From JBQTHI01 sp052390035 (lineage in GTDB: Bacteria > Actinomycetota > Acidimicrobiia > Spongiisociales > ZC4RG35), in NCBI GenBank assembly GCA_052390035.1, contig JBQTHI010000044.1, positions 50,214 through 114,213 on the forward strand: DNA of 64,000 nucleotides, in the 5' to 3' direction. Each line of letters opens with the position of its first letter. Position 1 is the first letter of the stretch. The position numbers were made by a program, and so were the translations under genes. The notes beneath the pieces are model-generated. The model worked only from the letters and a program-made list of their open reading frames with translations. It searched no databases and was not told where the DNA came from. Shown one piece after another: positions 33,825 through 43,622 of this stretch.

Positions 33825-34924
33825 ACATGGCGGCCAAGACCGAATCGCAGAAGAATCTTCTTCCCGGCGTCGTCTTTGGCGGCCCGTCGGACGAACACGA
33901 CATCTCCATCCTGACCGGGCTCCAGGTGTGTCACGCCCTGAAGGATGTTCATGCCTTTTACTGGAGCAAAGGCGGAGACTGGTATCAGGTCGAGCCAGAC
34001 TCGGAGGCTGCCGACTTCATCGACGGCCCGCCTCGCAAAGCGCACCCGTTCAGGTTGATCCCATCGGTGGGGCAAGGCTTCGTCGGCCGGAAGCAGATCA
34101 CGGTTTCGGCGGTGGTCAACTGCTGCCATGGCGGACCAGGCGAAGACGGCACATTGCAGGGGATTCTTGACCTTGCCGGCATCAGATACACCGGCCCCGG
34201 CCAAGCCGCTTCCGCGCTGGGGATGGACAAGCTCGCCTTCGGTGCGGCGATGACCGCTGCCGGTCTGCCGGCGCTGCCGCGGATCATGCTCGCCCCTGAT
34301 CGGGACGCTCCCGGGTTTACCGAGCCGTACATCGTTAAGCCCCGCTTTGGCGGCTCCTCGATAGGGATTGAGGTGGTGGAAGACTGGGGAACGGCCCAGG
34401 CTCTGGGACGGCACTCCCCGTTCCTGGCCAGCGGCGCCGTCGTGGAACCTTTCTTCGCCGAAAGCCGCGATCTGCAGGTGGCGATTAGGACCTGGCCCGC
34501 CTTCGAGACCTCGGCCATCGAGGCCCCCACCAGGGCGGACGGTGGCATCTACTCGTACGGTCAGAAGTACCTCGCCTGGGGTGGTGAGGTCTCAGGGGGG
34601 AGGGAATTACCGGCACGTCTGCCATCTGAGTTGGAGGAGCGAGTCCGCGACCTCGCTGGTCGGGTATCTCGTGCCGCCGGGCTGCGAGGGGTATGTCGGA
34701 TTGACTTCCTTGAAAAGGATGGGGAGGTTTGGGTCAACGAGGTCAACACGATCCCCGGATCGATGGCCGCCTACCTTTGGATCGACCCGCCCGTTTCGCG
34801 ACCGGCGCTCTTCGGGGCCATGCTCGACGAGGCACTGTCCACCGCTACCCGCCGGTTCTCAGTGGCAGGAGCGGATGGGAGCGCCCTCCGCAACGCCGGA
34901 GCGATCAGCCAAAAGCTCGGCTGA
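33821..34924 (+). CDS. D-alanine--D-alanine ligase-like ATP-grasp enzyme
   Basis: 367 aa, the usual Ddl length. CCHGGPGEDGTLQGILDLAG (active-site Glu/Gly region), YIVKPRFGGSSIGIEVV (ATP clamp), CRIDFLEKDGEVWVNEVNT and IPGSMA (metal ligands Asp, Glu, Asn) are intact. Ddl makes the D-Ala-D-Ala dipeptide that MurF attaches. Coupling to a MurF-like gene fits a dedicated dipeptide supply. Whether it is the cell's main Ddl is not visible. It is followed by a strong hairpin. Confidence 0.87.
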   Translation: MNMAAKTESQKNLLPGVVFGGPSDEHDISILTGLQVCHALKDVHAFYWSKGGDWYQVEPDSEAADFIDGPPRKAHPFRLIPSVGQGFVGRKQITVSAVVNCCHGGPGEDGTLQGILDLAGIRYTGPGQAASALGMDKLAFGAAMTAAGLPALPRIMLAPDRDAPGFTEPYIVKPRFGGSSIGIEVVEDWGTAQALGRHSPFLASGAVVEPFFAESRDLQVAIRTWPAFETSAIEAPTRADGGIYSYGQKYLAWGGEVSGGRELPARLPSELEERVRDLAGRVSRAAGLRGVCRIDFLEKDGEVWVNEVNTIPGSMAAYLWIDPPVSRPALFGAMLDEALSTATRRFSVAGADGSALRNAGAISQKLG

Positions 34925-34939
34925 CGCTGTCAAAACAGC

Positions 34940-34998
34940 GAACCCAGGGCTCCAGTCAACGATCTCATTAGGTGGAACCCGGGGTTCGGGGTTTTGTC
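34940..34998 (+). terminator. Terminator hairpin sharing a dispersed 23-base repeat
   Basis: GAACCCAGGGCTCCA (34940-34954) pairs with TGGAACCCGGGGTTC (34973-34987), followed by GGGGTTTTG. Located between the convergent Ddl-like and Lrp/AsnC genes. Bases 34940-34962 recur in inverse orientation at 44833-44855. Confidence 0.65.
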
Positions 34999-35014
34999 GT
35001 GGGTGAGCAGGAGT

Positions 35015-35248
35015 TTACAGGTGCACTACCGGGCAGGTGAGGGTGCGGGTGATCCCCTCAATCGATTGGATTCGGGCAACTACCAGCTTGCCGAGGGCGT
35101 CGACGTCGGGCGCGGTCGCTTTGACGATTACGTCGTAGGGCCCGGTCACGTCATCGGCCGACTCGACCCCGGAAATGGTCCGAACCTGTTCGGCTACGTA
35201 CGCGGCCTTGCCGACTTCTGTCTGGATGAGCACGAATGCCTGGACCAC
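35015..35248 (-). CDS. Stand-alone Lrp/AsnC ligand-binding domain protein
   Basis: 77 aa consisting only of the RAM/AsnC effector-binding fold (MVQAFVLIQTEVGKAAYVAE, SADDVTGPYDVIVKATA). There is no helix-turn-helix, so it does not bind DNA alone; such proteins form amino-acid-binding oligomers. GTG start with AGGAGG five bases upstream. It follows the rpmB and cold-shock-like genes on the same strand. Confidence 0.85.
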   Translation of the reverse strand: MVQAFVLIQTEVGKAAYVAEQVRTISGVESADDVTGPYDVIVKATAPDVDALGKLVVARIQSIEGITRTLTCPVVHL

Positions 35249-35330
35249 AGAACCTCCTACGGTCGATGGGGTGGTCCCTTCGGACTATACCGATTGCTGC
35301 TGGCCGGCGTCGGAACGGAGCGGAGTCGGG

Positions 35331-35543
35331 TTAGTAACCGTCCGAGCCGATTCGGATGGACGTGGCGTATGGCCGTCCGTCGACCTCTTCGGTGTCAAAC
35401 AGGATGCGCTGGCCCTGGCGCAATGTCCGAAAGATCGAACCGGACAGAGCGCCCGGCCTGAGGTACACCTCCGAGCGATCGTCGTCGCGCACCACTACCC
35501 CCGAGCCGGTCACCGGGTCGTAAAGCTTGACCACTCCCTGCAC
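35331..35543 (-). CDS. Cold-shock-domain-like small protein
   Basis: 70 aa. MQGVVKLYDPVTGSGVVVRD followed by ALSGSIFRTLRQGQRILFD matches the five-strand OB fold of CspA-like proteins, but the aromatic RNP motifs are degenerate, so nucleic-acid binding is not assured. GTG start three bases after the rpmB stop, so probably cotranscribed with it. Confidence 0.68.
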   Translation of the reverse strand: MQGVVKLYDPVTGSGVVVRDDDRSEVYLRPGALSGSIFRTLRQGQRILFDTEEVDGRPYATSIRIGSDGY

Positions 35544-35546
35544 TGG

Positions 35547-35735
35547 TCAGCCTTTCTGGATCTTGCCGGCTCGAATGCAGGACGTACAGACCCGGGCCTT
35601 GCGGCTGTTCGACCCGTGAGGGATGCGGACGATTTGAATGTTCGGCAGCCAGCGCCGGTTATGGCGCTTGTGGGAGAAGCTGACGGTTTTGCCGTAACCG
35701 GGCTCCTTGCCACAGACTTCACAGCGGTATGACAT
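35547..35735 (-). CDS. rpmB: 50S ribosomal protein L28
   Basis: 62 aa. [19 protein letters not shown] and [14 protein letters not shown] are typical L28; CEVC and CTSC form a zinc-binding four-Cys site, the Zn-dependent form. ATG 35735 is preceded by AGGAG. That AGGAG pairs with the following CTCCT (AGGAGTTCTCCT), which could mask the ribosome binding site. It diverges from recG. Confidence 0.95.
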   Translation of the reverse strand: MSYRCEVCGKEPGYGKTVSFSHKRHNRRWLPNIQIVRIPHGSNSRKARVCTSCIRAGKIQKG

Positions 35736-35850
35736 GAGGAGAACTCCTGGGGGAAGCCCGAAAGGGTAGTGGAGCGGGCCCCATGGCAGAAAATCGGCTT
35801 CCCCGGCCAGAACCACAATGTGACTCCCGGACCGATACCGTGCCGGATAC

Positions 35851-38031
35851 TTGAGCAGCCTGGCCTACCTCGCAGGGATCCCCGTCGAACGGGCGAGCGG
35901 TCTGGGCGGCTCCAGCGGAGCCGCAGTTCGCAAGGGGGGGATCAGCACGATTGCCGACCTGCTGCTGCACGTGCCGAGGGTCTACCTCGATCGATCACGA
36001 ATCGAACCGATTGCCGTCGCCCCGGTCGGCGAGGAGGTCACGATCCTGGGCAGGGTCCAATCCGTTTCGAGTCGGCGTCCGCGCCGGAACATTTTGCTGG
36101 TCGAGGCTCTGGTCACCGACGGCAGTGCGGTGATCCCGGTCACCTGGTTCAACCAGAGATATCGCCTGAAACACCTCAGCGAGGGGACCGAAGTTGCCTT
36201 GTCTGGCAAGCTGGAGCGCTTCAAAGGCCGCCTGCGAATGACCAACCCCTCGGTGGATGTGATCGGCTCCAAACTCGAGGGTCTGACAACCGGAAGGGTG
36301 GTGCCGATCCACCCCCAGATCGGTCCGGTCAAGCCGGGCCAGCTTCGACGGGCGATTCACAAGGCGATTCCACGGGCGCAACCAATCACGGACCCGGTTC
36401 CCTCCGAGGTGTTGAGGCGGCTCGGTCTCATTGGTCGCGAACAGGCGATAACCGACATCCACTTTCCGGCGGCACCGGAGGCCGCGGTGGCGGCGCGGCG
36501 ACGGCTGGTCTTCGATGAGCTCTTTCGTCTGGAGGTCGCCCTCGCCGTGCAGAAGCGGCATCAGAACGCCCAGGCGCGGGGGATCGCCCATCAAGCGGAG
36601 GGGCCCCTCGTTTCCCGGTTCATCGCCGGGCTTCCCTACCGGCTGACCGACGCCCAACACCGGGTCATCACAGAAATCAAGGCCGATTTAGGTGCTGATT
36701 ACCCAATGCATCGCCTTTTGCAGGGAGAGGTGGGCTCGGGAAAGACGGTTGTGGCGGTGGCAACTCTCCTCGTGGCGGTACAGGGAGGATCTCAGGCTGC
36801 TGTCATGGCACCGACCGAGGTGCTGGCCGGGCAACATTTTCTGGCCATCGCCCAACTGCTCGAGCAGGCCGGGTTGGCTCCGGCTCCCACCGGGGTGGGC
36901 GCCGGGCTGGGAATGGAGCCACTTTTTCCCAGGCAGCAGGACGGAGACGGCGGACTATCGGTGCGGCTTGCGCTGCTTACCTCGTCGGTGGCCCGGACCA
37001 ACTTCGACCCCAGCGCCCGACGAACGGAGGTCCTCGAGGGAATTGCAGCCGGGAAGATCGACCTGGTCATCGGAACCCACTCGCTTATTCAGGAAGGTGT
37101 GGAGTTCGCTCGCCTCGCAACCGCGGTGATCGATGAACAGCATCGATTTGGCGTAGGGCAACGGGTGGTGTTGAAGGAGAAGGCCACCGAGGCCGACCCC
37201 GACCTTCTCATCATGACCGCCACCCCGATTCCGCGCACGTTGGCGATGACGCTGTATGGCGACCTCGACGTTTCCCTAATTGACGAAATGCCACCGGGTC
37301 GAAGCCCGGTTCGGACAACTTCTCTGTCCAAAAATGAAGAGGACCGGGCCTGGGATTTGATCAGGAAGGAAGTGGCAAACGGTCGCCAGGCATTTGTTGT
37401 TTGTCCATTGGTCGAGGACAGTCCCAAGATTGAGCTCGCCTCGGCCACTGCCGAATACGAGCGACTCCTGCGAGTGTTTCCCGACCTGGCCGTAGGGTTG
37501 ATTCATGGCCAGCTTCCTTCGGTCGAGAAGGAAGCCGTCATGGCGGCCGTCCGATCGGGGGAGATCGACGTTCTCGTCTCGACCACGGTTATCGAGGTGG
37601 GAATCGACATCCCCAACGCCACCGTCATGGTGATAGAAGACGCCGATCGATTCGGTCTCTCCCAGCTGCATCAGCTGCGGGGCAGGGTGGGACGTGCCGC
37701 GCACCGGGGCTTCTGTGTCTTGATCTCGGACCCGACTACCGAAGAAGGGAAGGAACGGCTGGCAGCCATGGTGGAAACAACCGATGGATTCCGGTTAGCG
37801 GAGACAGACCTCCGCCTCCGCGGCCAGGGGACGGTTTTTGGCGCTCGCCAGTCGGGAATGGTCGACTTGAAACTGGCCGACATCCTGCGCGACGTGGCCG
37901 ATCTAATCGCCGCCCGGCGGGAAGCCTTCTCTCTGGTAGACCGGGACCCCACCCTGGCGGAGCATCCGGACTTGCGAGAGGAGATCTCGGTGTTCCTGGG
38001 TGAGCGGGTGGAGTGGCTGTTCCGGTCATGA
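35851..38031 (+). CDS. recG: ATP-dependent DNA helicase RecG
   Basis: 726 aa. It remodels stalled forks and Holliday junctions. The wedge OB domain (about residues 60-150) carries [16 protein letters not shown]; the motor has [14 protein letters not shown] (Walker A), [13 protein letters not shown] (DEQH box), [19 protein letters not shown] (motif III), [14 protein letters not shown] and QLRGRVGRA (motifs V, VI). The C-terminal TRG-type element is present. TTG start; TACCGT nine bases upstream may be its -10. Confidence 0.95.
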   Translation: MSSLAYLAGIPVERASGLGGSSGAAVRKGGISTIADLLLHVPRVYLDRSRIEPIAVAPVGEEVTILGRVQSVSSRRPRRNILLVEALVTDGSAVIPVTWFNQRYRLKHLSEGTEVALSGKLERFKGRLRMTNPSVDVIGSKLEGLTTGRVVPIHPQIGPVKPGQLRRAIHKAIPRAQPITDPVPSEVLRRLGLIGREQAITDIHFPAAPEAAVAARRRLVFDELFRLEVALAVQKRHQNAQARGIAHQAEGPLVSRFIAGLPYRLTDAQHRVITEIKADLGADYPMHRLLQGEVGSGKTVVAVATLLVAVQGGSQAAVMAPTEVLAGQHFLAIAQLLEQAGLAPAPTGVGAGLGMEPLFPRQQDGDGGLSVRLALLTSSVARTNFDPSARRTEVLEGIAAGKIDLVIGTHSLIQEGVEFARLATAVIDEQHRFGVGQRVVLKEKATEADPDLLIMTATPIPRTLAMTLYGDLDVSLIDEMPPGRSPVRTTSLSKNEEDRAWDLIRKEVANGRQAFVVCPLVEDSPKIELASATAEYERLLRVFPDLAVGLIHGQLPSVEKEAVMAAVRSGEIDVLVSTTVIEVGIDIPNATVMVIEDADRFGLSQLHQLRGRVGRAAHRGFCVLISDPTTEEGKERLAAMVETTDGFRLAETDLRLRGQGTVFGARQSGMVDLKLADILRDVADLIAARREAFSLVDRDPTLAEHPDLREEISVFLGERVEWLFRS

Positions 38032-38064
38032 TCTCGACGTGCAAATCTTCGGCATCGAGGGTGA

Positions 38065-39712
38065 TTGATCGCTAGAACACAGCCGATATGGGTGGTTGCA
38101 GGAGCTGCAGCCTTGATGCTGGTCGGGTCAACAGCTCTCGGCCAGGAGGCGCCACCGATAGGTGATGACAGGTCATCGCCCTCAATGGTGTCCGACGAGG
38201 AGGGGAAGCGACGTCCTGGTCAACACCGCCGACGAGGTCGTCACGTTTCCTGAGTTCGTGGTCGACTCGAACGGCGACTTCCATGCCTTCTGGTGGGACT
38301 TTTCCGAGGGTCGAGGCTGGATGTGGTCCCGCTCGACCGACCAAGGTCGAACCTGGGAGCCTCAGCGGAGCCTGACGACCGCTCTTCCCCAAGGCGGGGG
38401 AACGCTCGTGGCGACCGCCAAAAGCGGCGTGGTCGTTTCGGTCCTGTTGGAGGCCTTCGGGGTCAGTCATCTTCGGTGGACCTCCGGTTCAGATTGGTCA
38501 GAGCCAGAAACGCTCCGCTTTGAGCAAGGGGCGACGGAGGGGTCGCTGGCGGTGGGAAGAGCTGGTTTGCTGACCGTGGCGGCCGCCACCGGGGAGGGGG
38601 TTTTCATGTTCTCTTATACGCCGGGTGGCCCATGGCGAGCCGAGGGGGTGCTTTCCGGCACCGAGGGCCGTACGATCGACGCAGTCCTCGCCGCCGGCGG
38701 TGATACCGGTCGATCAACGATTCTCTGGCATGAATCCGGTGTCGTTGGCTTCAACGTGGGGAGCGCCGGGGGGCTGAGCCTGGCATCGTCGGTCCCGACC
38801 CTCGCCGAGGTCAATCTGGATCCGATTGTTGTAGCGACGAGTGTGGCGATATCTGCCGGCTTGCTGTTCCTCATTCCCTTTCCGGCGGACATCTTCAACA
38901 ACACCCTCGCCGAGCACCACGACGAGATTGTCGGCTGGTGGCGAAAACGGCGCAGGCCGCGGTCCCGGTTCTGGCAGTCGCCGCTCGGACTGCTGGCCTT
39001 CCTGGCGGTCACAGCCCTAATGGCGGCCTTCCTTGACCCCGGGTTTGGGATCAATGCCGCCTCGGCGGCCACGTTGGTCGGGTTGATGGGCGGGCTCACC
39101 GTCACCGTCTTCGGCTTCGCCCTGCCTGTGCTGTTTATGCGCAGGGCCAAGGCGGGCGAATGGGGAAACTTCCGGGTGCTTCCCCCAGCACTAGCGGCCG
39201 CCGCCGGGTGCGTGATCATCTCCCGCGCCATCCAGTTCCTTCCCGGATACCTCTACGGGGTCGTCCTCGGGCTGACCTTTTCCCGGGAGGTGCCCGAGCG
39301 GGACCAGGCCCGGGAAACGGCCGCGGCCTCGGTGGTCGTGCTCGGCCTGGCTCTGGTGGCCTGGGGGGCGCTCGGATCGGTCAGATCCCGAGCCGGGTTT
39401 GGATCCAGAGCTCTCGAAACCACCCTGGCGGCAGTGTTGGTGTCCGGCCTCGAAGGTCTGGCTATCGGCCTACTGCCACTGCGGGGGATGCCCGGAAAGA
39501 CTCTGTTCGAGACCAACAGGCGATGGTGGGTGGGGATCTGGGGCGTATCGGTGCTTCTCTTCTTCCACGTGTTGGTCAACCCGCAAAGTGGTTATCTGAT
39601 CGACACGGCGCTTGTGCCGGTAGCCACCACCATCGGCATGTTGGTGCTTTTCGGACTCATCTCATTTGGGCTCTGGGGGTATTTTGCGATCCGTGATCGC
39701 ACAAAGGAATAG
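38065..39712 (+). pseudogene. Secreted/membrane protein with BNR repeat, interrupted by a frameshift
   Basis: Two overlapping frames together make one ~548-residue protein. The first (TTG 38065, stop 38253) encodes a signal peptide (WVVAGAAALMLVGSTALGQE). The second (open from 38162 to 39712) continues with SDVLVNTADEVVTFPEFVV, a BNR/sialidase-like repeat (SRSTDQGRTWE) and about eight membrane helices. The frames join in SDEEG|SDVLV if one base of GGGGAA (38202-38207) is dropped. Either the gene is broken, the G4 run is a sequencing error, or it is phase-variable. Function unknown. It lies directly upstream of the vWA gene. Confidence 0.65.
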
Positions 39713-39715
39713 CTT
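39710..39715 (+). promoter_or_regulatory. -10 element of the vWA protein gene, leaderless
   Basis: TAGCTT, overlapping the stop of the upstream gene and six bases before ATG 39722. Confidence 0.4.
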
Positions 39716-39721
39716 CGGGCC

Positions 39722-42700
39722 ATGCAGGTCAGCCGTCGCCGGTTCCTTCAACTGCTCGGTTACGGAAGCGCCGTCTTTTGGTCCGCTTGTACCCGGCAGC
39801 AACCAACAACCACCACGCGCCCGGCAGGTGCTGGTGGCGCAACTACTGTCGTCGAGCAGTCGACCACCTCCCTTCCCCCCATTGGCAGCGACCTCCCGTT
39901 CGCCGTGTGGGAGGAGATTCTGGCGGCCGTCCGGACCAGCCCTGATCATCTGACGGCCCGCGCCGACCGATTGGTCACGGAGGGCGATGCCCAGGCGCTC
40001 TTCGAGTTCGTTCGCGACGAGATCATCACCTACCCGGCTCGAGCCGCTTCTTTGGGGGGGTCCGACTCCGAGCTGCGCTGGGGGGTGAAAGGCACCCTGC
40101 GAGGCGGGGCGGGAACTCCCCGGGAGAAGGTCGACCTGCTCGCCGACCTCTTGACCCGGGCAGGCTTCGAAGCCGAAGTCTGGGGAGGTCCGCCCGTTCA
40201 AGGTTTCGACCCCCGAGAGATGTTCTCGGTGCGTCCTGTCAGAGAATTTGCGCCCCAGGTCGAAGGTGGGCTGATCGAACGCTGGCACACGGCTCTCGGG
40301 ATCGGCAATGTCGCTCAGAGAACAAGGGTCGATTCGGGCGAGGCAGACAGCCTGGCAATCGCCACCGAAATCCTGACGTGGCTCCCGCCTGACATCGAGT
40401 CGCCCCTTTTTGACTGGAGCCCGCCCGCGGCGATTCCGTTTGTCAGGTTGGTCGTCAATGGCCAGGAGTCTTTCGCCAACCCCACCTTTCCATCGGCGCG
40501 ATACGGCGAGTCGTACACCGAACGGGGATCACGATCAGCCGCCGGTGTCGGGATCAAGACGGTGGAGGTGGCCCTGTTGGTGGCCGTGACCACTGATCCG
40601 TCGGTCCGGAATGTGGTGGCGTTGCGCCAATGGAAGGTCGACGATCTGATCGGCCGGCGGGTTACTGCTCGATTTCTTCCGGCTGGTGACCCGGTCGCCG
40701 GACTGTTGTTGCCGGCCGAGAGCGTCGGGTCCTACACGCCGGTCATCAGCCTCGATGCCGTCGACCTGTCAATCGACGAGCTGGCTGACCAATCGGTGGT
40801 CGGAACCACGGTCACCCTGGGGGGCGACCTGCTGGTCATCGATGTGGACGGCAACTTGGCCGTCAACGGCGAGCCGTTTGGCGCCGATCCGGAGGCTTCC
40901 GAGGTGGCGAACCTGCAAGCCACCGTGAACGTGCTCGGCTTTCCGACCGTGCGGCTTTCGGCGGTGGCGAGCGACGCCGGCGGCCAGGCGATTTATGGCG
41001 TACCGGCCTCGGCGTTCCGGATCGAAGAGGAAGGGGTTGCCGTTCCCTTCCAGCTTCGTCAAACTCGTCCGCCGCGCCCCAGAGTCCTCTTGCTGCTCGA
41101 CACGTCGGCCAGCCTTCCAGCTGAGTTTCTCGGTGTCGAAGCCGGCCGGCTGGCGGGAGCAGTGGCGGTCGACGTCCTCACCTCTTTTCCTGACGCCGAG
41201 TTCCGGACGGCGGTGGTTCTCGCCGGGCGGGCGGTGGCTTCTCCGCGATGGACGTCTGATCCTGCGGAGGTGGAGGCTGATGCCGCCCGGGGCAGCGGTC
41301 ATGCGTCCGAGATCTGGTCGGCCGCCGCCGATACTCGATTTGCCGCCGCCAACGTGGTGGTGCTGATAACCGACGGGCAGAGCACCGACACCCCCGAGCA
41401 GGTGGCGGCCGCCCGGCCTTATATCGCAACCGGGCCGCCGATCATCTGCCTCGGGGTCGGCGAGGCGGACATGTCAACGTTGAACTCGATCGCCGAACTG
41501 TCGGCGGGTGCGGCGTTCGGAGTAGCGGCCCAGGCGGAAGCGGTGGCGGCCATCGGTTCGTTCCTCGAGGTTCGTCAGCAGACGCCGCTCGCCTTCGAGT
41601 ACCACGCCCCCGAGGCCGGTCCATCGACCAGGACTGTCCGGTTGTCGGCGGCGGGAGCCGAGGTCGAGCAAACCTATTCGGTACCCCCTCCGGTGGAGCG
41701 GGTGCCTCCAGCCGCCCTGGCCGGGATCTATCTCCGGGTCAGGCTCGTAGGGGTAGGTGAGGTGCTCCGCACGATCGCCGGAATTCCTCATGAGGAGGCT
41801 GCCAAGCTGAGCGAAGTCACCTCCGAAATGCGGGACGAGGTGAGAAGTGCCGTGCTTGGGGTGGCGACGTTAACGGTGGAGGGAGCGGCACCGACCCTTT
41901 CGGCCTGGCTCGACGACATGCTCACCGCCAAGCTCACCCTCCGCCCATTGGTGGCGGCGATGACCAGCGGTGATGCCCTGGCGATGCTCGAAGCCCTGTC
42001 TTCAGGCCGCAATGTTCCAACCCGCTCCTTGATCGTCCATCCGGCCCTCACCCAGGGCGAGGAGCTGACCTTTGAGACGGGTCCCCGCTTCGTGCTTCTT
42101 ACCTCGCGTCCCGTGATCGGCGCCGGAGCCCTCCGCAAAGTTGATGTCCTCCCCCTCACCACATTTGCCACGGTCGCCGACGACCGGACACTCGCTTTTC
42201 GACGAACGGTGGAAAGGACCGCCCGCCTGGCGGCGGTCGAAGCCGCCCTTTACAGCGACAGCACCGAGGGCCGTCTCTCGGGGCGATCGCTCACTTACCT
42301 GCCGCCCCTGGGCGGTCTGTCGCTGCAGGGGCCACTGGCGGGCCACGCCCGGATCGTGAACGGCTACCCGGACCGCCATCGACTTCACCCCGAGGAGCCA
42401 TCTGACTTCGCCTTCTGGACCGTTGATGAAAACGGGACGGTGCTCGGGGTGCTGCCCGATGGCTCGGGCGGGGGTGCCAGCCTCGAGGAGATAGCCGCCG
42501 AATGCAAAGAAACCGGTCGCAAAGCGGCCGTCCTCCAGTTGGGCGAGTTCGCCGAAGGTCTGCCGTATGCGGCGGTCGTGTCGTTGCAGAAGGCGATCTC
42601 CACCCAGATCCTCCGATATGCGGCGGTGGTGACCACCATCGAGAATCCACAGGTTCCCGAGGAGTGCGGCGGGTTGGGCGACCTGGGTTGCGACCTCGTC

Positions 42701-42802
42701 AAGGACACCCTCTCCGAGGTGTCGGATGCCTACAAGATCATCGACACCTTCGACGATATCGCCGAGGCAGCCGGCGCCGGGGGAATCGTGCCTTGTCCCT
42801 AG
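39722..42802 (+). CDS. Exported vWA-domain protein with degenerate transglutaminase-like region
   Basis: 1026 aa. The N-terminus SRRRFLQLLGYGSAVFWSAC looks like a Tat signal, possibly ending in a lipoprotein Cys at residue 22. Residues ~75-260 resemble a transglutaminase-like fold (GAGTPREKVDLLADLLTRAG, then RLVVNGQESFANPTF), but the catalytic Cys is absent and the His and Asp positions look replaced. A vWA domain (about 450-620) has an intact MIDAS: LLLLDTSAS and LITDGQSTD. The C-terminal ~400 residues are not recognised. It probably acts at the cell surface in protein-protein contacts. Confidence 0.78.
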   Translation: MQVSRRRFLQLLGYGSAVFWSACTRQQPTTTTRPAGAGGATTVVEQSTTSLPPIGSDLPFAVWEEILAAVRTSPDHLTARADRLVTEGDAQALFEFVRDEIITYPARAASLGGSDSELRWGVKGTLRGGAGTPREKVDLLADLLTRAGFEAEVWGGPPVQGFDPREMFSVRPVREFAPQVEGGLIERWHTALGIGNVAQRTRVDSGEADSLAIATEILTWLPPDIESPLFDWSPPAAIPFVRLVVNGQESFANPTFPSARYGESYTERGSRSAAGVGIKTVEVALLVAVTTDPSVRNVVALRQWKVDDLIGRRVTARFLPAGDPVAGLLLPAESVGSYTPVISLDAVDLSIDELADQSVVGTTVTLGGDLLVIDVDGNLAVNGEPFGADPEASEVANLQATVNVLGFPTVRLSAVASDAGGQAIYGVPASAFRIEEEGVAVPFQLRQTRPPRPRVLLLLDTSASLPAEFLGVEAGRLAGAVAVDVLTSFPDAEFRTAVVLAGRAVASPRWTSDPAEVEADAARGSGHASEIWSAAADTRFAAANVVVLITDGQSTDTPEQVAAARPYIATGPPIICLGVGEADMSTLNSIAELSAGAAFGVAAQAEAVAAIGSFLEVRQQTPLAFEYHAPEAGPSTRTVRLSAAGAEVEQTYSVPPPVERVPPAALAGIYLRVRLVGVGEVLRTIAGIPHEEAAKLSEVTSEMRDEVRSAVLGVATLTVEGAAPTLSAWLDDMLTAKLTLRPLVAAMTSGDALAMLEALSSGRNVPTRSLIVHPALTQGEELTFETGPRFVLLTSRPVIGAGALRKVDVLPLTTFATVADDRTLAFRRTVERTARLAAVEAALYSDSTEGRLSGRSLTYLPPLGGLSLQGPLAGHARIVNGYPDRHRLHPEEPSDFAFWTVDENGTVLGVLPDGSGGGASLEEIAAECKETGRKAAVLQLGEFAEGLPYAAVVSLQKAISTQILRYAAVVTTIENPQVPEECGGLGDLGCDLVKDTLSEVSDAYKIIDTFDDIAEAAGAGGIVPCP

Positions 42803-42820
42803 CCCTGTACCGCTGCGTGA

Positions 42821-43351
42821 TCAGATGAATAGCTGCACGTCGGCGGTGGAGGCGTAGTCCAGGAAGGCCGCGGCGCCGGCGATCAGGCAACCGTCCAGAA
42901 GGTCGTTCTGCTCGACCCCCATGACACCCATCGTGGTCGAGCAGGCAAAGAACTTCACACCGGAGTCCCTCGCCATCTCGATGAACTCGCTGATCGGCGG
43001 CATCCTGGCGTCGCGCATCCACTTCCTCATGACCGCGGTGGCGGCGGCGGTGGCGCCGGGGATTGCCCCCAGCAGGTTGGGGAGTTGCACCGGTCCGGAG
43101 GGGTTGGCCAGCGACGCCACCTTCAGCTTCCGGAAGCGCTTTTTGTGAACTACGTCGAGCCCGTAGAAGGTGAAATAGATCCCAGCCTCCCAGCCGAGGC
43201 TGGTAGCGGTGGTAGCGAGGATCAGGGGTGGATACGCCTGGTCGAGCGTCCCCTTGGACGCCACCAGGGCGATGCGCCTGGGGCGTGAGGCCGGCCGATC
43301 GGCGACTGGCTCGGCGTCCGAGGCTACGTTTTGATCGATGAGCAATGTCAT
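42821..43351 (-). CDS. DsrE/DsrF-like sulfur-transfer family protein
   Basis: 176 aa. IALVASKGTLDQAYPPLILA, GIYFTFYGLDVVHKK and VKFFACSTTMGVMGV match the DsrE2-like group, which has a conserved Cys for persulfide relay (ACSTTMG). It starts within the stop of the TusA-like gene (ATGA) and is the last gene of the cysteine operon, so a role in moving sulfur delivered by TusA is likely. Confidence 0.87.
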   Translation of the reverse strand: MTLLIDQNVASDAEPVADRPASRPRRIALVASKGTLDQAYPPLILATTATSLGWEAGIYFTFYGLDVVHKKRFRKLKVASLANPSGPVQLPNLLGAIPGATAAATAVMRKWMRDARMPPISEFIEMARDSGVKFFACSTTMGVMGVEQNDLLDGCLIAGAAAFLDYASTADVQLFI

Positions 43352-43611
43352 CTTGTTACACCTTTCTTGATCCAGAAGAGTTGAGTAGCCCCCAGGTTTT
43401 CCAGCCCGAGCAGCTCATCGCCCCTCTGGCGGGCGAGGGCGGGGACGTCTTCCAGTGAACCGGGGTCGGTGGTGATCAAGTGCAATACCCCGCCTGGGTT
43501 CAGCCGGTTGAGTACCACCCCCGCTTTGTAAACCGGGAGCGGGCAAAGCAAGCCGGAAGTGTCGAGGGTCTCGTCGGCCTCGAAAGTGGTCGGTATGGTC
43601 GTGTCAGCCAT
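43348..43611 (-). CDS. TusA/SirA-family sulfur carrier
   Basis: 87 aa. LDTSGLLCPLPVYKAGVVL contains the CPxP persulfide motif of TusA. ATG 43611 is chosen since AAAGGA lies just upstream; ATG 43626, overlapping the previous stop (ATGA), is the alternative. It sits between the cysteine synthase and DsrE-like genes with 4-base overlaps, the middle gene of a sulfur operon controlled by the Cys attenuator. Confidence 0.9.
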   Translation of the reverse strand: MADTTIPTTFEADETLDTSGLLCPLPVYKAGVVLNRLNPGGVLHLITTDPGSLEDVPALARQRGDELLGLENLGATQLFWIKKGVTR

Positions 43612-43622
43612 AGGTGTTCCTT

